In this document: in pieces, positions 20,101 to 27,303 of the stretch
Numbering within the stretch: the stretch's first letter is position 1
Layout of the letters: every line of letters begins with the position of its first letter
From: an uncultured Coprococcus sp.
GTDB taxonomy: Bacteria > Bacillota > Clostridia > Lachnospirales > Lachnospiraceae
Direction of reading: 5' to 3'
Length of the DNA: 62,024 bases
NCBI GenBank assembly: GCA_934247115.1
Contig: CAKQIY010000014.1
Location: 1 to 62,024, forward strand
Made by a program: the position numbers and the translations under genes
The notes under the pieces: model-generated
What the model was told of the DNA's origin: nothing
Seen by the model: only the letters and a program-made list of their open reading frames with translations
Databases searched by the model: none

Positions 20101-20257
20101 ATCAAATATTGCCGGTGCAAAGAATGTGACAAAGACAGTGAAAGGACTTGCAAAGAATAAGAGATATTATGTGCGGATAAGGTCATACAGGAAGTTCGGC
20201 AGAGTGACATACTATTCGGCATGGAGCACAACAAAGAATGTGGTTATAAAGAAGTAG
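14171..20257 (+). CDS. Giant secreted surface protein with alternating PPC-like and Ig-like modules and C-terminal Fn3 domains
   Basis: 2028 residues; GGGAGG precedes the ATG. Signal peptide 1-30 (MRRLKSYMAM, hydrophobic core, VYA|QD). Most of the protein alternates beta-sandwich modules of PPC type (YxFxS..., a DDDSG-like loop, LTAGETYxLEV) with Ig-like modules marked by the phrase TYxDGSxE, which I find six times (TYADNTEY, TYSDGSSEE, TYADDSTET, KYSDGTEE, DYSDGTAS, TYADGSTE). Near 1700-1760 a CxxC (CSMC) segment with a DHDYTEW phrase appears, then an MBG/YDG-like domain (about 1760-1840) and two fibronectin type III domains (about 1843-2028). No LPXTG or membrane anchor is visible, so it is released or held non-covalently. 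Probably an adhesin or glycan-binding scaffold; no catalytic domain seen. Confidence 0.9.
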   Translation: MRRLKSYMAMLMALVIAITSINIPSMAVYAQDVDEGQAQLATASDAVIVGEGTTRVDISVVGERKRLRFTPTESCGYEFYSTADVDTYATLYDAYGDDLISDDDSGEDNNFRIRYKLTAGETYELEVRYFSDSKTGSFDVYIGRMPELDKIGFGKNRTDFLEKVDIDYSANVYAEYSEEDKNSGMEVSVSGSDVVVDGIYEYSLSIKKDESGSYTYEENGDTFAYSSLLDLEAGLPTGTYTEVITDRLEGGQIPDEDTVIYDTRQIRVLSAADYFADREDISESTAKEFKAGDGYYEYYRFVPSKTTEYLFTGLNNYYEWKVYDSSFERVRANDDGAYSLTAGESYYIGINAWDNEDNNMVSIKAVEYSEPVSIEVTMDSEYVAGVGLDGEDFLNGLSARITYADNTEYTVDNISGSEFTDNRGIEYTNYMCDEADEWNSQTFETNGFYEKGTYIFSIGRGGKQLFTKKIEIKGIDSVEWPELKAGKQEIESGADSAHVNYYTFVMPYEGHVSISTGSNYVIYDVLEGGVLAEIVKSSWNLKKGTKYYVGFYGKQTDDDNETETMVGSGQADVSFDPAAVKASAVPGKKEFIRGLDDSYIEGTTLKVTYSDGSSEEMLCGNQLGSSETKYGQYIDTVFIQNDTEYSYMAYAPKGDLTISFRGGDNTELCSYGIHVYDMDDLSIGTVTIGSNQIKQNTISGMPTYYKFTAPSNGEYSFGSCESEHIYTVNTYYDYDYDNDDKRYECCEVSQINTNGSVYNLTARLSENETYYIEVSDGARDKWGDIQYSWDMKVTRLKEYVSARDWKLTSEYTDLCFPAGITLDSMVRLLGGVDVEITYADDSTETLTWDNNDMDMINKNGDQIYIYIYKKDIDGSDYDYYTEGGDGSEMPQGSYKLVFSSHMDAVSENEIVIPFEVKDVEGFVDGTWNVTQTLTVKNDKSLYVYKLDVPTGTKALTFAANTSGNSLSLVDKNGNVQRLERNYDSTYGYGLSWTGELPADDAYLYIYTSEDHPITKFTTDKVREAVEVTVDVDDKEYYTLFNDIDNSHIRANVKYSDGTEEVLSDNDSRIRFKITDTHGEEYNLDNDLDEGTYTVTASVFNMSDDCKVNPDEFTVKTLDLDSAEKIETGKTYTQKNEKDHTAYLFYRYEASATGKLKIQTDGYVIVYKLPGQYRLYPADNNTYKVQKGGAYLIVVEMKSGSDNNLRAEYVEYEHEAGGSLVLGESKAIKITEYGRKTDYTFTPSTSGTYVLSMSYGSDINGVALYQDDTYIAGASYDATERIYKISSYLRKGVTYTYVVTTYGDIDDTFAIKLDKGDKNPVIKSAGIVSDSCVYMNDSYVTGDITVDYSDGTASDMKFDYNDRAWSYTDKYDNKIQVVVTLLSTAADPVALVELRYKAYDSDTWKYTDQAQVSLTSKSTDEWENAKWIRTLAAGETYTGTAEDMNTVYLKFIPEEDGKYLINITNADAHMKDITSDSDDVWIGDDAYSMKAGHVYGIALNVYNELNREYKISINTADSITDVEITGYEGKAFAIGGSRNSDRYVQVRVTYADGSTEIANGGEHLSDGRNVSCEWREYDANKAVVIATAGGMSSRYLVRYSPIENAPKLEFTDNVAEFEGDSSYQKLVYKVTVPQTGEYAAVRGAYLAENNIKLYNMDGTQVDRNENYRYSLEKGDTYYLCVDMYGKYNLKFGLAYDGTWEITRKATCIEPGVMRRKNLLTGAYESKNIPKTDHDYTEWQTTPATTKAAGVKKLVCSMCKVESGEEQIIPMIKSVTLAKTAYTYDKKTKTPAVTVKDINGTKLGKESYTVTYKNNKNVGKAKVTITFKGDYSGTVDKYFNINPAGTTVTKLENTSAGVKITWKKSASASGYLVYRKTSKGKYTLVGTITKNSTLSFVDKKATNGTGYTYKVVARKLIGKASYKSVDSNVKTIVRLSASRINKLTNEKGNKMKVTWGKNTKAAGYQIQYATSSTFKGAKTSNIAGAKNVTKTVKGLAKNKRYYVRIRSYRKFGRVTYYSAWSTTKNVVIKK

Positions 20258-20285
20258 AATAGTAAATTATTTGCGCATATTGCGA

Positions 20286-20313
20286 TTGACAAACCACAAA
20301 TACTTGCTATACT
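20286..20313 (+). promoter_or_regulatory. Promoter of the T-box/ileS transcript
   Basis: TTGACA (20286-20291), 16-base spacer, TATACT (20308-20313). It lies directly downstream of the giant surface protein gene, which has no clear terminator of its own. Confidence 0.85.
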
Positions 20314-20319
20314 AATGAA

Positions 20320-20613
20320 TGGATAGGTTCAGAAATGGCTTATACAGGCGGTTTTCTGGATCGTATAAGTTAAAAACGATGACAGAGACAGTACGGAGTC
20401 TGCGAGATCAGCAGCGAGCCGGGGGCGGTGCGAGCCCGGTGACAGTAGAGACTTTCGGAACATCACTCTGGAGTTGCAGACCAAAAGAGATTTGCTCAAG
20501 TAGGCTCTGACGTATTTCCTGCGTTAAGGGGAGCGCATATGTTAGTATGTAAGTAATAGGTGGTATAACGAACTCAAAGCCCTTCGTCCTGATTACGACG
20601 AAGGGCTTTTTTA
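20320..20613 (+). promoter_or_regulatory. T-box leader, isoleucine specific
   Basis: Stem I opens near 20375 (AACGATGACAGAGACAGTA) and its distal part shows the usual AGCGAGCCGGGG...GGTGCGAGCCCGG pattern (about 20411-20440). On the 3' side of stem I the phrase GGAACATCACTCTGG gives the specifier ATC (Ile) at 20462-20464. The T-box bulge TGGT (20561-20564) in AGGTGGTATAACG matches a tRNA with discriminator A, as in tRNA-Ile. A terminator follows. Uncharged tRNA-Ile bound to the leader should stabilise the antiterminator and switch on ileS. The T-box core departs from the usual AGGGTGGNACCGCG in its 3' half. Confidence 0.93.
20577..20613 (+). terminator. T-box regulatory terminator
   Basis: Stem GCCCTTCGTC/GACGAAGGGC with a CTGATTAC loop and a run of six T. 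It is the OFF state of the ileS T-box switch. Confidence 0.92.
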
Positions 20614-20638
20614 TATTTATCAAGAAAGGAAAGACGAC

Positions 20639-23600
20639 ATGTACGACAAGGTTTCGACTAAACTGGAATTCGTGAACAGAGAGCAGAAGGTATTGGACTT
20701 CTGGAAAGAAAATCAGGTATTTGAGAAGAGTGTTGAAGATACAAAGGATATGCCAACATACACATTCTTTGATGGACCTCCAACAGCAAATGGTAAGCCA
20801 CATATCGGACACGTTCTTACACGTGTAATCAAGGATATGATCCCTAGATATCAGACAATGAAGGGACATAACGTAGTCAGAAAGGCAGGATGGGATACAC
20901 ACGGTCTGCCTGTTGAGCTTGAGGTTGAAAAGCTCTTGGGAATCGACGGCAAGGAGCAGATAGAGGAGTACGGACTGGAGCCATTTATCCAGAAATGTAA
21001 GGAGTCCGTATGGAAATACAAAGGCATGTGGGAAGAGTTCTCAGGCAAGGTTGGTTTCTGGGCTGATATGGACAACCCATATGTAACATACCATGATGAC
21101 TTCATCGAGTCAGAGTGGTGGGCACTGAAGAAGATCTGGGATCAGGGACTTCTGTACAAGGGCTTCAAGATCGTGCCTTACTGCCCAAGATGTGGTACAC
21201 CTCTTTCAAGCCATGAGGTTGCACAGGGATACAAGACAGTCAAGGAGCGCTCAGCAGTAGTAAGATTCAAGGTTATCGGAGAGGATGCATATTTCCTCGC
21301 ATGGACAACAACACCTTGGACACTTCCTTCAAACGTAGCACTCTGTGTAAATCCAGATGAGACATACGTGAAGGTTAAGGCAGCAGACGGCTACACATAT
21401 TACCTTGCACAGGCACTTGCAGACAAGGTTCTCGGCGGTCTTGCAAAGGAAGCTGCAGACGATCAGGCAGCAGTTCCTGCATACGAGGTTCTTGAGACAT
21501 ACGTTGGTAAGGATCTTGAGTACAAGGAGTATGAGCCACTCTATGAGTGCGTAAAGCCTGTATGTGAGAAGCAGCACAAGAAGGGCCACTTCATCACATG
21601 TGACACTTATGTAACTATGACAGATGGTACCGGTATCGTTCATATCGCACCTGCATTTGGTGAGGACGATGCAAATGTCGGAAGAAACTACGATCTTCCA
21701 TTTGTACAGTTTGTAGATGGCAAGGGTGACCTCACTGAGGAGACTCCATTTGCCGGAATGTTCGTAAAGGATGCAGACCCTGAGGTACTGAAGGATCTGG
21801 ACGCAAGAGGACTTCTCTTCGATGCGCCTAAGTTCGAGCATGAGTATCCACACTGCTGGAGATGTGACACACCACTTATCTACTACGCAAGAGATACATG
21901 GTTCATCAAGATGACAGCAGTCAGAGACAAGCTGGTTAAGAATAATGACACTGTAAACTGGATCCCGGAGAGCATCGGTAAGGGCCGTTTCGGCGACTGG
22001 CTGAAGAACGTTCAGGACTGGGGACTTTCAAGGAACCGTTACTGGGGCACTCCGCTGAACATCTGGGAGTGTGAGTGCGGTTGCAGACATGCAATCGGAT
22101 CAAAGGAAGAGCTCCATTCGATGAGTGACAACTGCCCTGAGAACATCGAGCTTCACCGTCCGTTCATCGACGCTGTAACAATCAAGTGTCCTGAGTGCGG
22201 CAAGCAGATGCACAGAGTTACAGAGGTTATCGACTGCTGGTTCGATTCAGGATCAATGCCATTTGCACAGTGGCACTATCCATTTGAGAATCAGGATATA
22301 TTTGAGAAGCACTTCCCTGCTGATTTCATCAGTGAGGCTGTTGACCAGACAAGAGGATGGTTCTACTCACTTATGGCGATCTCAACACTGCTGTTCGACA
22401 AGGCTCCGTTCAAGAACGTAATCGTTCTCGGACATGTCCAGGATAAGGACGGACAGAAGATGAGTAAGTCCAAGGGAAATGCGGTAGATCCTATGGAGGC
22501 TCTGAACAAATACGGTGCAGATGCCATCAGATGGTACTTCTACAGCAACTCAGCACCATGGCTTCCTAACAGATTCCATGAGGATGCGGTTGTTGAGTGT
22601 CAGAGAAAGTTCATGGGTACACTGTGGAACACATATGCGTTCTATGTACTCTATGCAAATATAGACAACTTCAATCCACTTGAGCATGAGCTTGAGTATG
22701 ACAAGCTGTCACTTATGGATAAGTGGCTTCTGTCCAAGCTGAATTCAACAGTCAAGGCAGTTGACGCAAACCTTGGCGCATACAAGATCCCTGAGACAAC
22801 AAGAGTTCTCGAGGAGTTCGTGGATGACATGAGTAACTGGTATGTCCGTCGTGGCCGTGAGAGATATTGGGCAAAGGGCATGGAGCAGGACAAGGTAAAT
22901 GCTTACATGACACTTTACACAGCGCTCGTTACTATAGCACAGACAGTAGCTCCTATGCTCCCATTCATGGCAGAGGATATTTACCAGAATCTGGTTAGAA
23001 ATATAGACAAGGATGCACCTCTCTCAGTTCATCTGTGCTCATTCCCTGAGGTGGATGAGAAGATGATCGATCCAGAGCTTGAGGTTGCTATGGACGAGAT
23101 CCTGAAGATCGTTGTTCTGGGACGTGCAGCAAGAAATACAGCAAATATCAAGAACAGACAGCCTATCGGCAAGATGTATGTCAAGGCTGACAAGAAGCTT
23201 TTCGGTGAGGAGAAGGCTATCATCGAGGATGAGCTGAACGTGAAGAATGTTGAGTTCGATGATGATGTAAGCGCTTACACAACATACAGCTTCAAGCCAC
23301 AGCTCCGTACAGTCGGACCTAAGTACGGCAAGCACCTTGGCAAGATCAAGGAGCATCTGTCAGCACTGGATGGCAACTCAGCCATGGCAGAGCTCAAGGC
23401 AGAGGGCGCTCTGAAGTTTGAAGCAGACGGAGAGGAGATCGTACTCACTGAGGCTGATCTTCTGATCGACATGGCTCAGATGGACGGCTTCGTATCCGAG
23501 GCAGACGGCGGCGTGACAGTAGTTATCGACACAAATCTGTCAGAGGAGCTTCTTGAGGAAGGATTTGTCCGTGAGATAGTATCCAAGGTTCAGACTATGA

Positions 23601-23809
23601 GAAAAGAGGCTGGATTCGAGGTTATGGACAAGATCACTGTATACGCTGACGGAAGCCAGAAGGCAAATGACATCATCTCAGCAAATGCGGATGCCATCAT
23701 CGGCGACGTTATGGCAACAGAGATCATCACCGGCTCAGTTGATGGTTACTCTAAGGAGTGGAACATAAACGGCGAGAAGGTAACTCTCGGAGTGAAGAAG
23801 AACGACTAA
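20639..23809 (+). CDS. ileS: Isoleucyl-tRNA synthetase
   Basis: 1056 residues; GAAAGGAAAG precedes the ATG. It charges tRNA-Ile with isoleucine in the cytosol. The HIGH motif (PHIGHV, from His55) and the KMSKS motif (KMSKSKGN, Lys607) are intact, with the CP1 editing domain between them (TTPWTLPSN, about residue 225). Length and the long C-terminal extension place it with the long, eukaryote-like IleRS group (type 2) rather than the about 930-residue E. coli group; that group is generally insensitive to mupirocin (family knowledge, not shown here). Expression is controlled by the T-box directly upstream. Confidence 0.97.
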   Translation: MYDKVSTKLEFVNREQKVLDFWKENQVFEKSVEDTKDMPTYTFFDGPPTANGKPHIGHVLTRVIKDMIPRYQTMKGHNVVRKAGWDTHGLPVELEVEKLLGIDGKEQIEEYGLEPFIQKCKESVWKYKGMWEEFSGKVGFWADMDNPYVTYHDDFIESEWWALKKIWDQGLLYKGFKIVPYCPRCGTPLSSHEVAQGYKTVKERSAVVRFKVIGEDAYFLAWTTTPWTLPSNVALCVNPDETYVKVKAADGYTYYLAQALADKVLGGLAKEAADDQAAVPAYEVLETYVGKDLEYKEYEPLYECVKPVCEKQHKKGHFITCDTYVTMTDGTGIVHIAPAFGEDDANVGRNYDLPFVQFVDGKGDLTEETPFAGMFVKDADPEVLKDLDARGLLFDAPKFEHEYPHCWRCDTPLIYYARDTWFIKMTAVRDKLVKNNDTVNWIPESIGKGRFGDWLKNVQDWGLSRNRYWGTPLNIWECECGCRHAIGSKEELHSMSDNCPENIELHRPFIDAVTIKCPECGKQMHRVTEVIDCWFDSGSMPFAQWHYPFENQDIFEKHFPADFISEAVDQTRGWFYSLMAISTLLFDKAPFKNVIVLGHVQDKDGQKMSKSKGNAVDPMEALNKYGADAIRWYFYSNSAPWLPNRFHEDAVVECQRKFMGTLWNTYAFYVLYANIDNFNPLEHELEYDKLSLMDKWLLSKLNSTVKAVDANLGAYKIPETTRVLEEFVDDMSNWYVRRGRERYWAKGMEQDKVNAYMTLYTALVTIAQTVAPMLPFMAEDIYQNLVRNIDKDAPLSVHLCSFPEVDEKMIDPELEVAMDEILKIVVLGRAARNTANIKNRQPIGKMYVKADKKLFGEEKAIIEDELNVKNVEFDDDVSAYTTYSFKPQLRTVGPKYGKHLGKIKEHLSALDGNSAMAELKAEGALKFEADGEEIVLTEADLLIDMAQMDGFVSEADGGVTVVIDTNLSEELLEEGFVREIVSKVQTMRKEAGFEVMDKITVYADGSQKANDIISANADAIIGDVMATEIITGSVDGYSKEWNINGEKVTLGVKKND

Positions 23810-23827
23810 GGGATGCGATAGAAAATA

Positions 23828-23876
23828 TAGCTCGGAGGATACAAATCTTAAAGATTTTGTATCTTTCGGGCTATTT
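23828..23876 (+). terminator. Intrinsic terminator of ileS
   Basis: Imperfect stem around GATACAAATCTT/AAGATTTTGTATC extended by AGC...GGAG with CTTTCGGGCT, ending in ATTTTTATG. Confidence 0.8.
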
Positions 23877-23941
23877 TTATGTGATTTAGGATAATTTTGT
23901 CCTTTCTTTAAATATATTTGGATATTTAGGAAAAGGTTAAT

Positions 23942-23969
23942 GGTAAAAAGTTAAAGGTAAAAAGTTAAA
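23942..23969 (+). repeat. 14-bp tandem repeat, two copies
   Basis: GGTAAAAAGTTAAA is present twice head to tail, preceded by a partial GGTTAAT copy. AT-rich intergenic sequence upstream of the AAA/PD-(D/E)XK gene. Confidence 0.75.
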
Positions 23970-24010
23970 TACAATACAAGCTAGGTACATCAGAGAAAAT
24001 AGTTCCTCTA

Positions 24011-24040
24011 TTGTTTTGAGATCTCATGTGATAATATAAT
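24011..24040 (+). promoter_or_regulatory. Candidate promoter of the AAA/PD-(D/E)XK gene
   Basis: TTGTTT (24011-24016), 18-base spacer, TATAAT (24035-24040), 40 bases before the start codon. Confidence 0.5.
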
Positions 24041-24079
24041 AAGAGCAGAGTATATTAGTTGAGTACGGGGGTGCTATGT

Positions 24080-25657
24080 ATGGGACTTTATTTTAATCCA
24101 AACAATAAAAAATTTATAAAAGATATAAGCAGTAGTATATATGTAGATAAAACAGGTTTAATAGAGAAATTAAATGAAATTCTGTGCACAAACGATAATT
24201 GTATTGCAGTAAGCCATGCCAGGAGATTTGGAAAATCCCAGGCGGCAAATCTTATCGAGGCATATTATAGTGTGGGGTGCGACTCAAAGGATATTTTTTC
24301 AAAGTACGAGATTGCACGGGCAGATGATTTTGAGAAGCATCTGAACACATACAATGTAATCCATATTGACGTTTCATCATTTTCAGATTATGCCGGGGCA
24401 GATGTAGTAGATATGATAACCAAAAGGTTACTGAAAGACTTTAGGATAGAATATCCCGGCATAGATTATGAAGAGCCGTTGTATATGATAATAAGTGATA
24501 TTTATATGGAGTCAGGCAGACGATTTGTAATAATTATAGACGAGTGGGACTGTGTAATCAGAAACTATGCAGACCAGCCGGAACTTGTTCACAAGTATAT
24601 GCAGTTTTTGCATTCTCTGTTTAAAAGTATGGAAGCAACAGAGTTCCTTGCTCTTGGATATGTGACCGGTATTCTGCCAATTAAGAAGATAAATGATGAA
24701 TCGGCGCTCAATAACTTCCGTGAGCGAACCATGATGGATTCAAAAAACATTGCCAGATACTATGGCTTCACAGAGGAAGAGGTCAGAGTTCTGTGTGATG
24801 AATATGATATACCATTTGATGAAATAAAAAACTGGTATAATGGATACCTGATAAACGGGATTCATATGTATAATCCCAATTCTGTGTGCCAGGCGATGAT
24901 GAATCATGACCTGTGTTCGTATTGGACAAATACATCAGCTTTTGGTGCTATAAATCAGTATATAACGCTGGGATTTGATGGACTTCAGGACGATATAATA
25001 AAGATACTTGCAGGTGAGGAAGTTGCGGTGAATACCGGAACCTTCAGCAATGACTTGAGCAATATTAATTCCAGAGATGAGGCTCTCACAGCATTGATAC
25101 ATCTTGGGTATCTTGGATTTAAAAAGCAGGGTGATAACAGGGGAATAGCATATGTACCTAATTATGAGGTGAGACAGGCGTTCAGGCAGGCATTGTCCAC
25201 CGGACCCTGGAAAGAGATAGCAAAGTCAGTTCAAAAGTGTGAGGATCTGCTGGATGCCACGCTTAAGGCTGATGAAGAACAAGTGGCGCAGCTTTTGGAG
25301 TTATCCCACGAAGCATATGTATCAATAAACAAATACAACGACGAAAATTCACTCAGTTGTGCTATCACAATGGCGTATTTCACGGCATCTGCTTATTATA
25401 CTGTCATCAGGGAGCTGCCATCAGGAAAAGGTTTTGCGGATCTGGCGTTTATTCCGCTTCCGGGAAATAGTTCAAAACCTGCAATGATAGTGGAACTTAA
25501 ATATGATAAATCAGCAGAAACCGCTATAGATCAGATAAAAGACAAGAGATATACCGGTGCACTTGCAGGATATATAGGGGATATCCTCCTCGTTGGGATA
25601 AATTATGATCCAAAGAGTAAGAAACATACGTGTAAGATAGAGAGGCAAAAAAGATGA
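24080..25657 (+). CDS. AAA-ATPase-like protein with C-terminal PD-(D/E)XK nuclease domain
   Basis: 525 residues. GGGGGTG lies 6 bases before the ATG at 24080; a TTG at 24059 is an unlikely start. The N-terminal opening GLYFNPNNKKFI...YVDKTGLI is the signature of the AAA-ATPase-like family (PF09820). A degenerate P-loop (RRFGKS, 48-53, without the usual first glycines) and a Walker B (IIIDEWD, 152-157) are present. The last 120 residues match the PDDEXK_9 type: GFADLAFIP, then MIVELKYDK, giving the D...ExK core. The family is abundant and multicopy in gut anaerobes; defence, effector or mobile roles have been guessed but none is established. The gene is more AT-rich than its neighbours, and its stop overlaps the start of the next gene (ATGA). 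Confidence 0.9.
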   Translation: MGLYFNPNNKKFIKDISSSIYVDKTGLIEKLNEILCTNDNCIAVSHARRFGKSQAANLIEAYYSVGCDSKDIFSKYEIARADDFEKHLNTYNVIHIDVSSFSDYAGADVVDMITKRLLKDFRIEYPGIDYEEPLYMIISDIYMESGRRFVIIIDEWDCVIRNYADQPELVHKYMQFLHSLFKSMEATEFLALGYVTGILPIKKINDESALNNFRERTMMDSKNIARYYGFTEEEVRVLCDEYDIPFDEIKNWYNGYLINGIHMYNPNSVCQAMMNHDLCSYWTNTSAFGAINQYITLGFDGLQDDIIKILAGEEVAVNTGTFSNDLSNINSRDEALTALIHLGYLGFKKQGDNRGIAYVPNYEVRQAFRQALSTGPWKEIAKSVQKCEDLLDATLKADEEQVAQLLELSHEAYVSINKYNDENSLSCAITMAYFTASAYYTVIRELPSGKGFADLAFIPLPGNSSKPAMIVELKYDKSAETAIDQIKDKRYTGALAGYIGDILLVGINYDPKSKKHTCKIERQKR

Positions 25658-26862
25658 TCGCAATTTTCATTGCACCTTTTTACATAGCATTAAATATATA
25701 TTTGTTCTGGAGAATAAAGGGCTGGGTACAGGCTTATTTCCCGAAACTCAAAGGCAAGAAGGGCTGGATAGTCCCGATAGTGCTATATGCATTTCTGGCG
25801 TCGGCGCTGGTGATCGCATTCTTCCTGCCGCAGGGAAGGTTCAGGCGAGGTATGAAGCTGGTGGGAAATTACTGGCTGGGTGTTCTGCTGTATATGATAT
25901 TCTTCATAGTGATAGCCGAGCTTGGAAGATTCCTTCTGCTTCATGTATTCAGAGTGCGCAAAGACAAGATATGCGTGCCACGGGTTCGCAGGATAGTGGG
26001 CTGTGTGTGCGCAACACTCATCATATGTATATCCTTCTGGGGAGTGGTAAATGCGAGACTTGTGAGGGTGACACCTTATGATGTGACCATCAATAAGGAA
26101 GCACATGATGAGAATGGTCAGAAGATGGATTCAATGAAGATAGTGCTGGTTGCAGATCTTCATCTTGGATACAACATAGGGGTCAGACAGGTTCAAAGAA
26201 TAGTGAATTCCATAAATAAGCAGGACGCTGATATTGTGTTGATAGCGGGTGATATATTTGACAACGAATGGGAAGCCGTTGACCAGCCGGAGGAGCTTGA
26301 GGAAATACTCCGGGGGATCAAATCAAAGTATGGAGTGTATGCCTGCTATGGCAACCATGATATACAGGAGCAGATACTTGCTGGATTTACATTTGGCGGA
26401 CAGAAGGAGAAGACCAGCAGTCCGGAGATGGACGAGTTTATGGAGAAGGCGGGAATCACACTTCTTCGTGACGAGGGAGTGCTGATAAACGATTCCATAT
26501 ACATCTATGGCCGCCGAGATGCCCACAGACCGGGAAATGGAGTCATAGACAGAGTATCCGCGGACGAGATCACGAAAAATGTGGACAAATCAAAACCTAT
26601 CATAGTTCTCGATCACGAACCAAAGGAGCTGGAGGAGCTGTCGTCGGCAGGTGTGGATATGGATCTGTGTGGACACACCCATGACGGACAAATGTTCCCA
26701 GGCAACATACTTGTGGCGATGATGTGGGAAAATTCCTGCGGCTACCTGAATGTTGACGGTATGCATAACATAGTGACATCCGGAGTTGGTGTATTTGGCC
26801 CCGATATGCGGGTTGGAACCAAGGCGGAGATATGCCCGATAACGGTGAATTTTAAACTATAA
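25654..26862 (+). CDS. Membrane metallophosphoesterase (YkuE/YaeI-like)
   Basis: 402 residues. The ATG overlaps the preceding stop codon (ATGA) and there is only a weak ribosome binding site, so translation is probably coupled. Four hydrophobic segments occupy residues 1-145. The calcineurin-like domain follows with all ligands: VADLHLG, GDIFDNEW, YGNHD and GHTHDGQMFPG. The family hydrolyses phosphodiesters using two metal ions; relatives with this anchor act on lipid or cell-envelope substrates outside the membrane. The substrate here is unknown. Overlap with an AAA/PD-(D/E)XK gene is unusual; the two may be only chance neighbours. Confidence 0.92.
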   Translation: MIAIFIAPFYIALNIYLFWRIKGWVQAYFPKLKGKKGWIVPIVLYAFLASALVIAFFLPQGRFRRGMKLVGNYWLGVLLYMIFFIVIAELGRFLLLHVFRVRKDKICVPRVRRIVGCVCATLIICISFWGVVNARLVRVTPYDVTINKEAHDENGQKMDSMKIVLVADLHLGYNIGVRQVQRIVNSINKQDADIVLIAGDIFDNEWEAVDQPEELEEILRGIKSKYGVYACYGNHDIQEQILAGFTFGGQKEKTSSPEMDEFMEKAGITLLRDEGVLINDSIYIYGRRDAHRPGNGVIDRVSADEITKNVDKSKPIIVLDHEPKELEELSSAGVDMDLCGHTHDGQMFPGNILVAMMWENSCGYLNVDGMHNIVTSGVGVFGPDMRVGTKAEICPITVNFKL

Positions 26863-26897
26863 CTTGAATGATAAATTATATAAGCTATAATATAATG

Positions 26898-26933
26898 AAT
26901 CCAATGGGAGACGTTCCATTGGATTTATTTTTT
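26898..26933 (+). terminator. Intrinsic terminator
   Basis: 10-bp perfect stem AATCCAATGG/CCATTGGATT with an 8-base loop and a T-rich tail (TTATTTTTTG). A promoter-like TTGAAT-16-TATAAT (26864-26891) precedes it, but it would start a transcript that ends immediately. Confidence 0.85.
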
Positions 26934-26980
26934 GAGGCCTCAAAAGAAGTAAAAAATAAAAAAATATTGAGGCGATACAT

Positions 26981-27241
26981 ATGTATTGTGATGAGACATA
27001 TCTGTATTATGACTGTTCGGATATAGATATGTATGAACCTAACATGGAAAATGATGTTTGCGCCGATCAGCTTTGGGAGTTCTTCCATGATAAGGAAACT
27101 CAGAAAGCAACTATCCCCGGAATGCACACTTCCAAAGTAGCATTCGAGAAGCAGTGTATAGAATTAGAACTGTATAAAGCTGTAGAAGAAATTGTCAACA
27201 GCAACTTCATTGAGGAATACAATAAAACCGTAAAGTTCTAA
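26981..27241 (+). CDS. Small acidic protein of unknown function
   Basis: 86 residues. TGAGGCG stands 8 bases before the ATG. No signal peptide or membrane helix; many acidic and tyrosine residues at the N-terminus (YLYYDCSDIDMYE). I recognise no family. It sits alone between two terminators, so it is its own transcription unit, and it is AT-rich like the rest of the accessory stretch. Coding nature is supported only by the start site and isolated position. Confidence 0.55.
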   Translation: MYCDETYLYYDCSDIDMYEPNMENDVCADQLWEFFHDKETQKATIPGMHTSKVAFEKQCIELELYKAVEEIVNSNFIEEYNKTVKF

Positions 27242-27268
27242 TTAATGACATCTATTAACACAGAAAAG

Positions 27269-27303
27269 AGGTAGTCCCAATTAAAGGACTACCTCCTGTT
27301 TTA
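27269..27303. terminator. Terminator between convergent genes
   Basis: 9-bp perfect stem AGGTAGTCC/GGACTACCT with an 8-base loop. CCTGTTTTATTA follows on the plus strand and an A-rich segment precedes it, so it may serve the minus-strand gene too. Confidence 0.8.

Noticed and set aside
20408..20902. 164-codon minus-strand frame over the T-box and the start of ileS
   Set aside because: It lies on conserved RNA structure and the antisense of IleRS; no start signal.
26864..26891. Promoter TTGAAT-16-TATAAT for the small acidic protein
   Set aside because: Its transcript would begin at, and be ended by, the terminator at 26898-26933 before reaching the gene.
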